Source: Actinocatenispora sera
GTDB taxonomy: Bacteria > Actinomycetota > Actinomycetes > Mycobacteriales > Micromonosporaceae
Assembly: GCF_018324685.1 (NCBI RefSeq)
Contig: NZ_AP023354.1
Coordinates: 868,001 to 932,000 of the forward strand
DNA: 64,000 bases
Direction of reading: 5' to 3'
The notes beneath the pieces are model-generated. The model saw nothing but the letters and a program-made list of their open reading frames with translations, did not search any database and was not told where the DNA came from. Positions within the stretch are counted from its first letter, which is position 1; each line of letters begins with the position of its first letter. Made by a program: the position numbers and the translations under genes. This document shows positions 25,103 to 33,674 of the stretch, in pieces.

Positions 25103-25927
25103 ATGCGTATCTTCCTGGCCGGAGGTTCCGGCGTCCTCGGCAGCCGGCTCGTCCCGGAACTCGTGGCGGCCGGCCACGAGGTCACCGCGACCACCCGGCA
25201 CGCCGACCGGTTCGACCGCCTCCGCGGGCTCGGTGCGACCCCCGTCCAGGTCGACGTGTACGACGCGGCCCGGCTGACCGCCGTGGTGGCCGAGGCCGCA
25301 CCCGAGCTGGTCATGCACGAGCTGACCGACCTGTCTGACTTCGACACGGACGCCAACGCCCGGCTCCGGCGCGAGGGCACCGCGAACCTCGTCGCCGCGG
25401 CGCTGGCCGCCGGCGTGCAGCGGATGACGGTACAGAGCATCACCTGGGCGTACCGGGACGGCGACGCACCGGCCGTCGAGGACGACCCGCTGCAGCCCGG
25501 CTCGGCCATCGAGACGATGGAGGACCTGGTCTGCCGGCTGCCCCGGGCGACCGCTCTGCGGTACGGCACCCTGTACGGCCCCGGCACCTGGTACGCGCCG
25601 GGCGGCCGCGTCGCCGCCGCGGTGCTGGCCGGCCAGCTGCCGGCCACCCCGGCGATCACGTCGTTCCTGCACGTCGACGACGCGGTCGCGGCGACCGTTC
25701 AGGCCTTGGACTGGCCGGACGGCGCCTACCACCTCGTCGACGACGAGCCGGCACCGGCGACCGAGTGGCTTCCCGTCTACGCCGATCGCCTCGGCGCACC
25801 GGCACCGGCGGTCGCCGACGTTCCGGTGGGGACGCCGCGCGGTCGCGGCGCGTCGAACGCGAAAGCGCGCGCCACCGGCTGGACGCCGATCCACCCGACC
25901 TGGCGGACCGGTTTCCGCCACCGGTAG
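25103..25927 (+). CDS. NAD-dependent epimerase/dehydratase family protein
   Basis: A 274-residue extended-SDR protein. The nucleotide motif FLAGGSGVLGSRL is at residue 4, with LVMHELTDLSD, VQSITWAYRDG and LRYGTLYGPGTWYAPGG following, and a VDDAVAATVQALDW helix late in the protein. It likely acts on a nucleotide sugar or is an NAD(P)-binding stress protein; the usual YxxxK is not obvious, so a non-catalytic role is possible. Promoter P4 links it to the ECF41 regulon. It is divergent from the cupin gene. Confidence 0.85.
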   Translation: MRIFLAGGSGVLGSRLVPELVAAGHEVTATTRHADRFDRLRGLGATPVQVDVYDAARLTAVVAEAAPELVMHELTDLSDFDTDANARLRREGTANLVAAALAAGVQRMTVQSITWAYRDGDAPAVEDDPLQPGSAIETMEDLVCRLPRATALRYGTLYGPGTWYAPGGRVAAAVLAGQLPATPAITSFLHVDDAVAATVQALDWPDGAYHLVDDEPAPATEWLPVYADRLGAPAPAVADVPVGTPRGRGASNAKARATGWTPIHPTWRTGFRHR

Positions 25928-26088
25928 CCGGCCGGCGAACCGCTGGTCGGCCGTCGCCCGGCCACGGGCATCGGCGAGCCGGCAGCGGGTGTCCCGCCGT
26001 GGGCGTGGCCGGTTCCGGTGACTGGCGGGTCCCGGACCGGCGGCGGCCGTAGCGTGACGGTACGGGGCCGGCGAGCCGGGGAGCGGCG

Positions 26089-27372
26089 GTGGACGGGGCG
26101 ACGGGGTCGGCGACGGGCCGCGGCAGCGTGTCCGGCGCGGGGCTGCTGCGGTTGGTACTGCTGGGCGCCGCGATCGGCGTCCCGGCCGCGTTCGCCGCGG
26201 CCGGCTTCCTCGCCCTGGTGCACTTCCTGGAGCACTGGCTGTGGACCGACCTGCCGTCGGCATTGCACCACCGCGCCCCGCCCTGGTACCTGGTGGTCGG
26301 GTTGCCGCTGGTGGGCGCGCTGATCGTGGTCGCGGTGCGGCGGTTCCTGCCGGGCGACGGCGGGCACCGGCCGTTGCAGGGGCTCGGTGGCGAGGTGACT
26401 CCGCCCGCCGCCGCCCCGGGCGTGGCGCTCGCCGCGCTGGGCACGTTGTCGTTCGGTGCGGTACTCGGGCCGGAGGCGCCGGTGGTCGCGCTCGGCTCGG
26501 CGCTGGGGGTGGCGGCGTCCCGGCTGGTACGGCTCGATCCGAAGCGCACCCAGGTACTGGCACGGGCCGGGTCGTTCGCCTCGATCTCGGCGCTGTTCGC
26601 CGGCCCGGTGGTGGCCGGAATGCTGCTCATGGAGATCGGCCTCGCGGCCGGTACCGCGCTGCTGCCGTTGCTGCTGCCCGGCCTGGTGGCCGCCGCGATC
26701 GGGTACGTGATCTTCATCGGGTTCGGCTCCTGGGGCGGCCTGAACGCGCCCGGCCTGACCATCCCGCACCTGCCCGGCTACCACGGCCTGCACCTGTACG
26801 ACCTGCTCGTCGCGGTCGTCGTCGGTGTGCTGGCGGCGCTGCTGCTCGCCGTGGTGCATCGGGCCGCGACGCGGGTGGAGCGGCTGCAGCAGCGGCTCGG
26901 GACGGCACCGGTTCTCGCCGGTGGTGGCCTGGTGGTGGGCCTGCTGGCGCTGGCCGCGACCTGGCTCGGCGCGGACTCGGCCGACGTGCTGTTCTCCGGG
27001 CAGACGTCGCTGCCGGCGGTGGTCGGCGCCAGCAGCGTCGGCCTGGTGCTGGTGCTGCTCGTCGCCAAGACGCTGGCGTACGTGGTGAGCCTGGGCTGCG
27101 GGTTTCGCGGCGGGCCGATCTTCCCGGCGCTGTTCCTCGGCGTCGCGTTGGCGGCGGTGGCCACGGTGGCGTTCGGAGTGTCGCCGACGCTCGCGATCGC
27201 GGTCGGTACGGCGGCCGGGATGGCGGCGCAGGCCCGGCTGCTGTTCTCCCCGTTGATCTTCGCGTCGCTGCTGGTCGGCCGCGCCGGTACGGACGCGATT
27301 CCGGCGGCGGTGCTCGCTTCGGCGGCCGCCTGGGTGGTGAGTCAGGCGATCGTCGCCCGGAAGCAGAATTGA
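26089..27372 (+). CDS. ClC-type chloride channel/antiporter family protein
   Basis: A 427-residue protein with about ten hydrophobic segments. The gating-glutamate motif is GPEAPVVALGSALG (classical GREGP), and GFRGGPIFPALFLG carries the second anion-site motif (GxFxP). The usual GSGIP serine motif is not evident, as in a divergent actinobacterial branch, so ion selectivity is uncertain. GTG 26089 follows GGGGAGCGGCG. It precedes a MarR gene by 34 bp, but the regulator has its own operator-like sequence there. Confidence 0.88.
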   Translation: MDGATGSATGRGSVSGAGLLRLVLLGAAIGVPAAFAAAGFLALVHFLEHWLWTDLPSALHHRAPPWYLVVGLPLVGALIVVAVRRFLPGDGGHRPLQGLGGEVTPPAAAPGVALAALGTLSFGAVLGPEAPVVALGSALGVAASRLVRLDPKRTQVLARAGSFASISALFAGPVVAGMLLMEIGLAAGTALLPLLLPGLVAAAIGYVIFIGFGSWGGLNAPGLTIPHLPGYHGLHLYDLLVAVVVGVLAALLLAVVHRAATRVERLQQRLGTAPVLAGGGLVVGLLALAATWLGADSADVLFSGQTSLPAVVGASSVGLVLVLLVAKTLAYVVSLGCGFRGGPIFPALFLGVALAAVATVAFGVSPTLAIAVGTAAGMAAQARLLFSPLIFASLLVGRAGTDAIPAAVLASAAAWVVSQAIVARKQN

Positions 27373-27373
27373 C

Positions 27374-27397
27374 AGTGCTTATATAAGTGCTGTTATA
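27374..27397. promoter_or_regulatory. AT-rich operator/promoter of the MarR-MFS operon
   Basis: An AT-rich island directly before the MarR start: direct repeat AGTGCT(T/G) at 27374 and 27386 enclosing the palindrome CTTATATAAG (27378-27387), with TTATAT at 27393-27398 as a possible -10. It fits autoregulation by the downstream MarR protein. Confidence 0.5.
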
Positions 27398-27406
27398 TTT
27401 GCCGGC

Positions 27407-27907
27407 GTGACCGACGAACACGTGGACGACCCGACCGAGCGCAGCCGGTGGCGACCGGTCCGGCTGCTGCTGTCAGCGTTGGACGACGAGATCGCGACGA
27501 TCTACGCCGAGGCGGCGATCGACGGGCTGCGGCCCACCTGGGTGATGGAGCTGATCCGGCTGCACCGGCGCGGCCCGATGACCATCGCCGAGCTGGCCCG
27601 GTCGGTGCAGGTGACCCACTCGGGGGAGAGCCAGAAGGTGGCCGCGATGCGCGCCGCCGGCCTGGTCCGCACCGTGCCCGGCCCCGACGCGCGCAGCAAG
27701 CGGGTGACGCTCACCGCGAAGGCGACCCGGCTGGTCGACCGGCTCGCCGCCGAGTGGGAGGCCACCGAGGCCGCGATCGCCGACCTGGAGGACGAGCTGC
27801 CGTACCCGCTGACCCGGGTCGTCACCGATATCCAGGAAGCGTTGGCGCGCAGGAGCTTCCACGACCGGATCCGGGACCGACTCGACCGGGACCCGCGATG
27901 GGTGTGA
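27407..27907 (+). CDS. MarR-family transcriptional regulator
   Basis: A 166-residue winged-helix regulator: WVMELIRLHRRGPMTIAELA, SVQVTHSGESQKVAAMRAAG recognition helix, and wing PGPDARSKRVTLTAK. It overlaps the downstream MFS gene by ten bases (ATG 27898 inside its last codons), so it is likely a ligand-released repressor of its own exporter. GTG 27407 has a short leader and follows an AT-rich operator-like stretch. Confidence 0.9.
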   Translation: MTDEHVDDPTERSRWRPVRLLLSALDDEIATIYAEAAIDGLRPTWVMELIRLHRRGPMTIAELARSVQVTHSGESQKVAAMRAAGLVRTVPGPDARSKRVTLTAKATRLVDRLAAEWEATEAAIADLEDELPYPLTRVVTDIQEALARRSFHDRIRDRLDRDPRWV

Positions 27908-29154
27908 GCAACGCGCTGCTGGACGTGACGCCGCTGCGCACCTCGCCGGCATACCGGCGGCTCTGGCTCGGCGGGGTGTTCTCCGGCTTCGGCAGCCAGG
28001 CCACCATGGTCGCGGTGCCGTACCAGGTCTGGCAGCTGACCCACAGCACCGTGTGGACCGGCGCGGTCGGCATCGCCCAGGCGGTACCGCTGATCGCGGT
28101 CGGCTTCGCCGCCGGCAGCCTGGTGGACCGGGTCGACCGGCGCCGGTTGTACCTGATCGCGCTGACCGGGCAGGCGCTGTGCTCGGTGCTGCTCGCGGTG
28201 CAGGGCTTCGCCGGTGTCGTCCCGGCGATCGCGGTCCTCGCGCTCGTCGCCGTGCAGTACTGCTTCGTGTCGGCCGGCGGCCCCGCGGCCCGCACGTTCA
28301 TCCCCCGGCTGCTTCCGCCGCAGCAGCTCGCCGCCGGGCTGGCGCTGAGCCGGATCTCGTTCCAGGGCACGATGCTGGTCGGGCCGGCGGTGGCCGGGCT
28401 GGTGATCGGCGCCTTCGGCGTCGGCGGCTGCTACCTGATCGACGCGATCAGCTTCCTGCTCGCCTTCTACGGCGCGGCCCGGCTGCCCGCGATGCGGCCG
28501 GACGGCGAGTCGTCTCGGCCCGGCCTGCGCGGCGTCACCGACGGGCTGGCGTTCCTGGTGCGCACCCCGATCGTGCGCGGGGCGCTGCTCACGGACCTGG
28601 CCGCGACCGTGCTCGCGATGCCGATGAGCCTGTTCCCGATCATCAACGCGGAGCGGTTCGGCGACAACCCCCGCACGTACGGCCTGTTCCTGACCTCGAT
28701 CGCGGTCGGCGGCGTGGTCGCCTCGGCGCTGTCCGGTACGTTCACCCGCCGGGCCCGGCCCGGCCGCGCGATGCTCGCCGGCGCCGCCACCTGGGGGGTC
28801 GCCCTGGCGGGGTTCGCCGTCGCGCCGAACGCGTGGCTCGGCCTCGGGTTCCTGGCCGTCGCCGGCGCCGCCGACACCGTGTCGGTCGTCTCCCGCAGCA
28901 CGATCGTCCAGCTCGCCACGCCGGACGCGTTGCGCGGCCGGGTCGCGGCGGCCGAGCAGGCGGTCGGCCAGGCCGGGCCGGACCTGGGCAACCTGCGCGG
29001 CGGCCTGGTCGCCGGCTGGACCTCCGGTACCGCGGCCCTGCTGTCCGGCGGTCTCGCCTGCCTGGTCGGCGTCGTCGCCGTCGCGCTGACCACCCCGGCA
29101 CTGCGCCGCACCCGTACCGAGCCGGAGCCCGTCCCCGAACCGGCCCACACCTGA
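27898..29154 (+). CDS. MFS transporter (12-segment)
   Basis: A 418-residue major facilitator with about 12 hydrophobic segments. The motif A loop is GSLVDRVDRRRLYL, and helix 1 shows LGGVFSGFGSQATMVAVPYQ. It resembles the actinobacterial MFS_3 exporters related to enterobactin/drug efflux proteins. It overlaps the MarR gene upstream by ten bases, forming a regulator-exporter operon; the substrate is probably the ligand of that MarR protein. Confidence 0.9.
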   Translation: MGVSNALLDVTPLRTSPAYRRLWLGGVFSGFGSQATMVAVPYQVWQLTHSTVWTGAVGIAQAVPLIAVGFAAGSLVDRVDRRRLYLIALTGQALCSVLLAVQGFAGVVPAIAVLALVAVQYCFVSAGGPAARTFIPRLLPPQQLAAGLALSRISFQGTMLVGPAVAGLVIGAFGVGGCYLIDAISFLLAFYGAARLPAMRPDGESSRPGLRGVTDGLAFLVRTPIVRGALLTDLAATVLAMPMSLFPIINAERFGDNPRTYGLFLTSIAVGGVVASALSGTFTRRARPGRAMLAGAATWGVALAGFAVAPNAWLGLGFLAVAGAADTVSVVSRSTIVQLATPDALRGRVAAAEQAVGQAGPDLGNLRGGLVAGWTSGTAALLSGGLACLVGVVAVALTTPALRRTRTEPEPVPEPAHT

Positions 29155-29214
29155 CCGGTGGGCCGTTCGGCCGGTTCGGCACGTAGGCGTTCCGTGTCAG
29201 GGGTACCGGCTACC

Positions 29215-29526
29215 ATGTCCGGTATGTTGCGCCTCGTCATCGGCTGGAGCGGCTGGGGCTGGCTGACCATCCCCTTCCTCGCCGCCGGCATGGCGCTCGG
29301 GTTCGGGGTCATCATCGCGTTCGAGCCGACGCTGGCCGACGCCGCCGGGACCGCGGGCATCTTCTCCGGCTGCGTGCCGACCTGGATCGTCGGCCGCCGG
29401 CTCAACCGCGACGGCCCCGACCACACCCTGTACGGGATCCAGATGCAGACGTGGGCCGTGATCTACCTGATCGCCGGGCTGTGCCTCACCGCACTGGTCG
29501 TCGCCGAGCTGACCGCCTTCACCTGA
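29215..29526 (+). CDS. small membrane protein
   Basis: About 103 residues with three hydrophobic segments (IPFLAAGMALGFGVIIAF, TAGIFSGCVPTWIVG and AVIYLIAGLCLTALVV) around a short polar loop with GRRLNRDGPDHTLYGI. Start may be ATG 29215 or ATG 29224. It resembles small actinobacterial integral membrane proteins of unknown function. It stands 60 bp after the MFS gene. Confidence 0.7.
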   Translation: MSGMLRLVIGWSGWGWLTIPFLAAGMALGFGVIIAFEPTLADAAGTAGIFSGCVPTWIVGRRLNRDGPDHTLYGIQMQTWAVIYLIAGLCLTALVVAELTAFT

Positions 29527-29629
29527 CCGGCGCGGGCTCGCCGGCCGCGGCCGGATCCGCCGCGCGGACGGGCGGATCCGGGCCGCGGCGCGAGCGGGCA
29601 CGGCTCCCGTGTCGACGTTGGGCGGGCGG

Positions 29630-30529
29630 TCAGAGGCTGCGCTGGGCCTGGTCGATGAGGCGTTGCAGGTACAGGCCGCGGTGCACGTCCAGGTCGGCGG
29701 GGCGGCCGGCGCGGACCGCGGCGGCGAACTCGCGGCGCAGCGTCGCCCAGCGTTCGGCGTCGTCGGCGGTGTCGGCGGACAGTTCGGCGAAGTCCAGCGA
29801 CAGCGCGCCGGTCGGGCCGAACAGTTCGAAGGTCTCGTACCGGCCGTCGCCGGTGCGGGGCACCACGCCGGACAGCGCGAGCTGGCTGACCGCGCCGCCG
29901 GCGTGCCGGCAGGTCAGGGTCAGGTACCGGCGGGAGTCGCCGGCGGCGGTCACCTGCTCGATGGCGCCCACGGCGGCGTCCAGCAGATCGAGCGCGTGCG
30001 GGCCGATGTCGTGCAGCGCGCCGTGTTCCAGCCGCCAGCCGTGCGCGTAGTCGCCGGCGATGAACGCACCGGTCAGCTGGCGCGCCTGGGCACCGTAGGT
30101 GTCGAACGCCGCCGCCCGGGTCAGGAACTCGCGCACCCGCGGCCGGTACCGGTTGCTCAGCGTCAGCTGGCTGACCACCCCGGCCGCGTCGACCGCCTCG
30201 GTCAGCGCGGCCGCCTCGGCCAGGGTGAGCCCGATCGGCTTGTCCAGCAGCAGCGCCTTGCCCGCCCGCGCCGCCTCGACCGCCATCGTCGCCTGCACAT
30301 CGGGCGGTACGGCGAACGCGACCGCCTCGCAGTGCGCGAGCAGCGCGGCGTAGTCGTCGTATGCCTCGGTGCCGTGCGCGGCGGCCAGTTCCCGTGCCGC
30401 CTCGGGCCGGCGGGCCCAGACGCCGACCAGCTCCGTCTCCGGCCCGGCGGCCAGCATCGGCGCGTGCATCCCCCGCGCCCACGGCCCCGCCCCGACCAGT
30501 CCCACCCGTACCGGCTGCGCCTCAGTCAT
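29630..30529 (-). CDS. Gfo/Idh/MocA-family oxidoreductase
   Basis: A 299-residue protein. The N-terminal Rossmann fold is VGLVGAGPWARGMHAPML, with the family Lys in LLLDKPIGL; the C-terminal beta-sheet domain has the LHDIGPHALDLLDA motif with catalytic His/Asp. Members oxidise or reduce sugars and inositols with NAD(P). It lies downstream of an SDR gene on the same strand, with a 30-bp perfect palindrome just before its ATG. Confidence 0.88.
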   Translation of the reverse strand: MTEAQPVRVGLVGAGPWARGMHAPMLAAGPETELVGVWARRPEAARELAAAHGTEAYDDYAALLAHCEAVAFAVPPDVQATMAVEAARAGKALLLDKPIGLTLAEAAALTEAVDAAGVVSQLTLSNRYRPRVREFLTRAAAFDTYGAQARQLTGAFIAGDYAHGWRLEHGALHDIGPHALDLLDAAVGAIEQVTAAGDSRRYLTLTCRHAGGAVSQLALSGVVPRTGDGRYETFELFGPTGALSLDFAELSADTADDAERWATLRREFAAAVRAGRPADLDVHRGLYLQRLIDQAQRSL

Positions 30530-30536
30530 TCCCCGA

Positions 30537-30566
30537 CCCTACGGTCCGGCATGCCGGACCGTAGGG
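30537..30566. promoter_or_regulatory. 30-bp perfect palindrome before the Gfo/Idh start
   Basis: Left half CCCTACGGTCCGGCA (30537-30551), right half its exact reverse complement (30552-30566), no spacer, seven bases upstream of the Gfo/Idh ATG. It is either an operator, a promoter-overlapping site, or a hairpin masking the ribosome binding site. Two copies of GGGCGTGACACCG follow at about 30564-30607. Confidence 0.5.
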
Positions 30567-30622
30567 CGTGACACCGTTCCGGCGTACCGGGCCGAGGGCG
30601 TGACACCGGCCACCGGCGTTCG

Positions 30623-31441
30623 CTACCTGCGCTCGGTGAGCCGGACGCTGAGGTCCCAGAGCTGCTGCTGGATGCGCGGGTCGTACGCGTCGGGGTGCGC
30701 CCGCGCCACCGTGGTCCGGTCGTAGAACTGCCCGGTGACCCCGTCGAGCGCGGGGTCGAGGACGAGGCGCCGCGTCGCGTGCAGGCCGGTCTCGAGCGAG
30801 TCGACGCTGTGCCCGACCGTCTGCAGCACCATCTTGGTCGGCATGTACGTGGCCGGGTGCAGGCTGTTGACCGTCACCCGGCGCGGGTCGAGTTGCCGGG
30901 CGAACACCAGACCGGTGGTGATCATCGCGAGCTTGGACTGACCGTACGCGCGCATGCCGCTGTAGCCGTGCTCCAGGAACGGGTCGTCGAAGTCGATCGG
31001 GGCCTGCCCCAGGGAGGCGACGTCGACCACCCGGGCCGGCGCGCCGCGGTCGAGCAGCGGCAGCAGCCGCCGGGTCAGCGCGAACGCGGCGAGGTGGTTG
31101 ACGGCGAACCGCAGCTCGTAGCCGTCGACGGTGACCCGGCGGTCGGTGCCGTCCGGTTCGCCGCCGCCGACGCCCGCGTTGTTGACCAGCACCGACACGT
31201 ACGGGGTGTGCTCGGCGATCTGGTCCGCGAGCCGGTGCACCTGCGCCAGTTCGGACAGGTCGGCGCGGACGGTGCGGATCGTGGCCGGCTCGCCGGCGAG
31301 GTCGTCGGCCAGCTGGTCGAGCCGGTGCTGGTCTCGCCCGTGCAGGACGAGGGTGATGGCGGCCTCGCGGGCGAGGTCGCCGGCGAGGGCCCGGCCCAGT
31401 CCGTCCGTCGAGCCGGTGATCACGATGATCCGATCGGGCAT
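30623..31441 (-). CDS. short-chain dehydrogenase/reductase
   Basis: A 272-residue SDR: TGSTDGLGRALA nucleotide motif, VLVNNAGVGGG, and the catalytic YxxxK in RAYGQSKLAM with an upstream Ser (VVDVASLGQ). The GLG and NNAG forms and the late PATYMPTKMV segment are those of retinol-dehydrogenase/WWOX-like SDRs acting on hydrophobic alcohols. It is upstream of, and possibly co-transcribed with, the Gfo/Idh gene. Confidence 0.9.
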   Translation of the reverse strand: MPDRIIVITGSTDGLGRALAGDLAREAAITLVLHGRDQHRLDQLADDLAGEPATIRTVRADLSELAQVHRLADQIAEHTPYVSVLVNNAGVGGGEPDGTDRRVTVDGYELRFAVNHLAAFALTRRLLPLLDRGAPARVVDVASLGQAPIDFDDPFLEHGYSGMRAYGQSKLAMITTGLVFARQLDPRRVTVNSLHPATYMPTKMVLQTVGHSVDSLETGLHATRRLVLDPALDGVTGQFYDRTTVARAHPDAYDPRIQQQLWDLSVRLTERR

Positions 31442-31573
31442 CCGTCGCTCCCTGCCGCGTGGTGGTGCGGCCGGGGCAGGGCCCGCCGGGCGGCGTGCAC
31501 ACCGGCTCCGGCCGGTCCCACCACCCTATCCATTAACGAGACGTAGCGTCTAGTAATTAGTGGGCTGGTCCGG

Positions 31574-32536
31574 TCACCCGGTGCGGGTGGCGCCGTGCGC
31601 GGCGAAGGAGTTGCGATCACCGGCCCAGGCGCCCCGTGGTACCGCGGTCTCCAGCCGGTCGAGTTCGACGGCGGTCAGGACGATGTCGGCCGCGGCGGCG
31701 TTCTCGGCGAGCCGGTCGGCGTTGCGGGTGCCCGGGATCGGTACCACGTCGTCGCCCTGCGCCAGCAGCCAGGCGAGCGCGAGCTGGCCGGAGCTGACCC
31801 CGCGTTCCGCCGCGATCGCCTGGACCTCGCCCAGCAGGGCCAGGTTGCGCTCGCGATCGGCGCCGGCGTAGCGCGGATCGCGGTCCCGGAACGGCGCGGC
31901 GGACGTGACGCCGGCGAGGATGCCGGAACCCAGCGGCGAGTACGGCACGACGCCGATGCCGAGCCGGCGCGCGGTCGGCACCACCTCGTCCTCCAGCTCC
32001 CGCCACCACAGCGACCACTCGCTCTGTACCGCGGCGATCGGGTGCACCGCGGCGGCCGCGGCGAGCTGCGCCGGGCTCGGCTCGGAGATCCCGAGATGGC
32101 GCACCTTGCCCGCGGTCACCAGCGCCGCCATCGCGCCGATCGTGTCCTCGACCGGTACCGCCGGGTCGGGCCGGTGCAGGTAGTAGAGGTCGATGGTGTC
32201 GACGCCGAGCCGCCGCAGCGACGCGTCGCAGTACCCGGCGACCCGGTCCGGGTGGGCGTCCAGCCGGGTGCCGTCGGCGTCCCGGACGATGCCGAACTTC
32301 GTCGCCAGCGTGATCTCGTCCCGGCGGGTGGCGAGCAGCCGGGACAGCAGCCGTTCGTTGTGCCCGGCGCCGTAGCTCTGCGCGGTGTCCAGCAGCGTGA
32401 CACCGAGCTCGAGCGCGCGGTGCAGGGTGGCGAGCGAGGCGTCGTCGTCGGCCGGTCCGTATCCCTGGGACATGCCCATGCAGCCGAGCCCGAGGGCGGA
32501 GACGGTCAGCGAGTCGCCGAGTGTGCGTTTCTGCAT
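31574..32536 (-). CDS. aldo/keto reductase
   Basis: A 320-residue AKR of the YhdN/AKR13 type. The catalytic tetrad is visible: Asp and Tyr in LLDTAQSYGAGHNE, Lys in LATKFGI and His in LYYLHRPDP. NADP-binding residues lie in VPIPGTRNADRLAENAAA. It reduces aldehydes and ketones with NADPH. ATG 32536 begins the conserved RTLGDSLTVSALGLGCMGMS. It is divergent from an XRE regulator with a 70-bp gap, so that regulator probably controls it. Confidence 0.93.
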   Translation of the reverse strand: MQKRTLGDSLTVSALGLGCMGMSQGYGPADDDASLATLHRALELGVTLLDTAQSYGAGHNERLLSRLLATRRDEITLATKFGIVRDADGTRLDAHPDRVAGYCDASLRRLGVDTIDLYYLHRPDPAVPVEDTIGAMAALVTAGKVRHLGISEPSPAQLAAAAAVHPIAAVQSEWSLWWRELEDEVVPTARRLGIGVVPYSPLGSGILAGVTSAAPFRDRDPRYAGADRERNLALLGEVQAIAAERGVSSGQLALAWLLAQGDDVVPIPGTRNADRLAENAAAADIVLTAVELDRLETAVPRGAWAGDRNSFAAHGATRTG

Positions 32537-32605
32537 GTCCCCGACGCTAGGGCGGCCGTACAGTGGTGTCCCGCTGCCGTTGTTACCAGTACCGGGAGTA
32601 CCAGG

Positions 32606-33454
32606 ATGGCGCCGAATCCCCGCGAACTGGGCGAGATGTTGCGCTCCCGGCGAGAGCGGCTGAGCCCGGCCGAGGTGGGCCTGCCGGCCGGCAACCGGCG
32701 CCGGACCAGCGGGTTGCGCCGCGAGGAGGTGGCCGCGCTCGCCGCGATCTCCCCGACCTACTACACGTTCCTGGAGCAGGGGCGGGCGGTGACACCGTCC
32801 CGGCAGGTACTCGACGCGCTGGCGAGCGCGCTGCGACTCGACGAGGGCGAGCGCGCGCACCTGCACGAGCTGGTGCACGGCGCGCCGCCGGTCACCGAAC
32901 CGCCGGCCGCGGAGACGCTGGCCCCGGGGCTCGGCGCCCTGGTCGACCGGCTCGACCCGGCCCCGGCGTACGTGACCGGGCGGCGGTTCGACGTGCTCGC
33001 CGCGAACCGCTCCGTCCGTCTACTGTGGACAGACTGGCTGGCGGTGCCGGTCGCCGACCGCAACATCGTCTGGTGGATGTTCACCGACCCGCACGCGCGC
33101 GAGGTGCTGGTCGAATGGGAGCGCGAGGCCGCCGCGCTGCTCGGCCGCTACCGGGCCACGGCCACGCGCTACCCGGACGACCCGTCGTTCACGGCGCTGA
33201 CCGACCGGCTGCACGCGGCCAGCGCCGAGGTACGCGCCTGGTGGCCGCGACACCAGATCACCCGCGTCGGCAGCGGCCACAAGCTGCTCCGCCACCCCGC
33301 GCTCGGCGAGTTCCGGCTGGACCACCTGGTACTCACCGTCGCCGACGTCGCCGACCAGAAACTCGTCGCGTTCGACGCACCGGCCGAGATCCTTGCCCAA
33401 CTGGCCCAGCTCCCCGACCCACCGACTCGCCACCCCCACCCATCGCGAACCTGA
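32606..33454 (+). CDS. XRE-family transcriptional regulator with MmyB-like ligand domain
   Basis: A 282-residue protein. The N-terminal helix-turn-helix reads GLRREEVAALAAISPTYYTF, followed by EQGRAVTPSRQVLDALASAL. Residues about 105-265 are an MmyB-like ligand-binding domain (YVTGRRFDVLAANRSVRLLW, MFTDPHAREVLVEWE). Members typically sit divergent to an oxidoreductase and sense lipophilic ligands; here the divergent gene is an aldo/keto reductase. Confidence 0.92.
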   Translation: MAPNPRELGEMLRSRRERLSPAEVGLPAGNRRRTSGLRREEVAALAAISPTYYTFLEQGRAVTPSRQVLDALASALRLDEGERAHLHELVHGAPPVTEPPAAETLAPGLGALVDRLDPAPAYVTGRRFDVLAANRSVRLLWTDWLAVPVADRNIVWWMFTDPHAREVLVEWEREAAALLGRYRATATRYPDDPSFTALTDRLHAASAEVRAWWPRHQITRVGSGHKLLRHPALGEFRLDHLVLTVADVADQKLVAFDAPAEILAQLAQLPDPPTRHPHPSRT

Positions 33455-33674
33455 CCCGCCCGACGATCCGCCACGGCCACCGGCCGAGCACCCGATCCGC
33501 CCGACGACCCCGCGCCCCGACCTGCCACGGCCACCGGCCGGGAACCCGACCGGTGGGTCGCGCCACGATCACCGGTCGGCGCGCCGGACGGGAACGTGAC
33601 CGACCGGCGGATCTGCCCGGGCCGCCGGCGTGCCACGATCGAGCGATGAACACCGGTCCGGACCAGCCGCGCCG

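Noticed and set aside
26089-27372. ClC protein as a plain H+/Cl- exchanger
   Set aside because: The GSGIP serine motif is missing, so only family membership is claimed.
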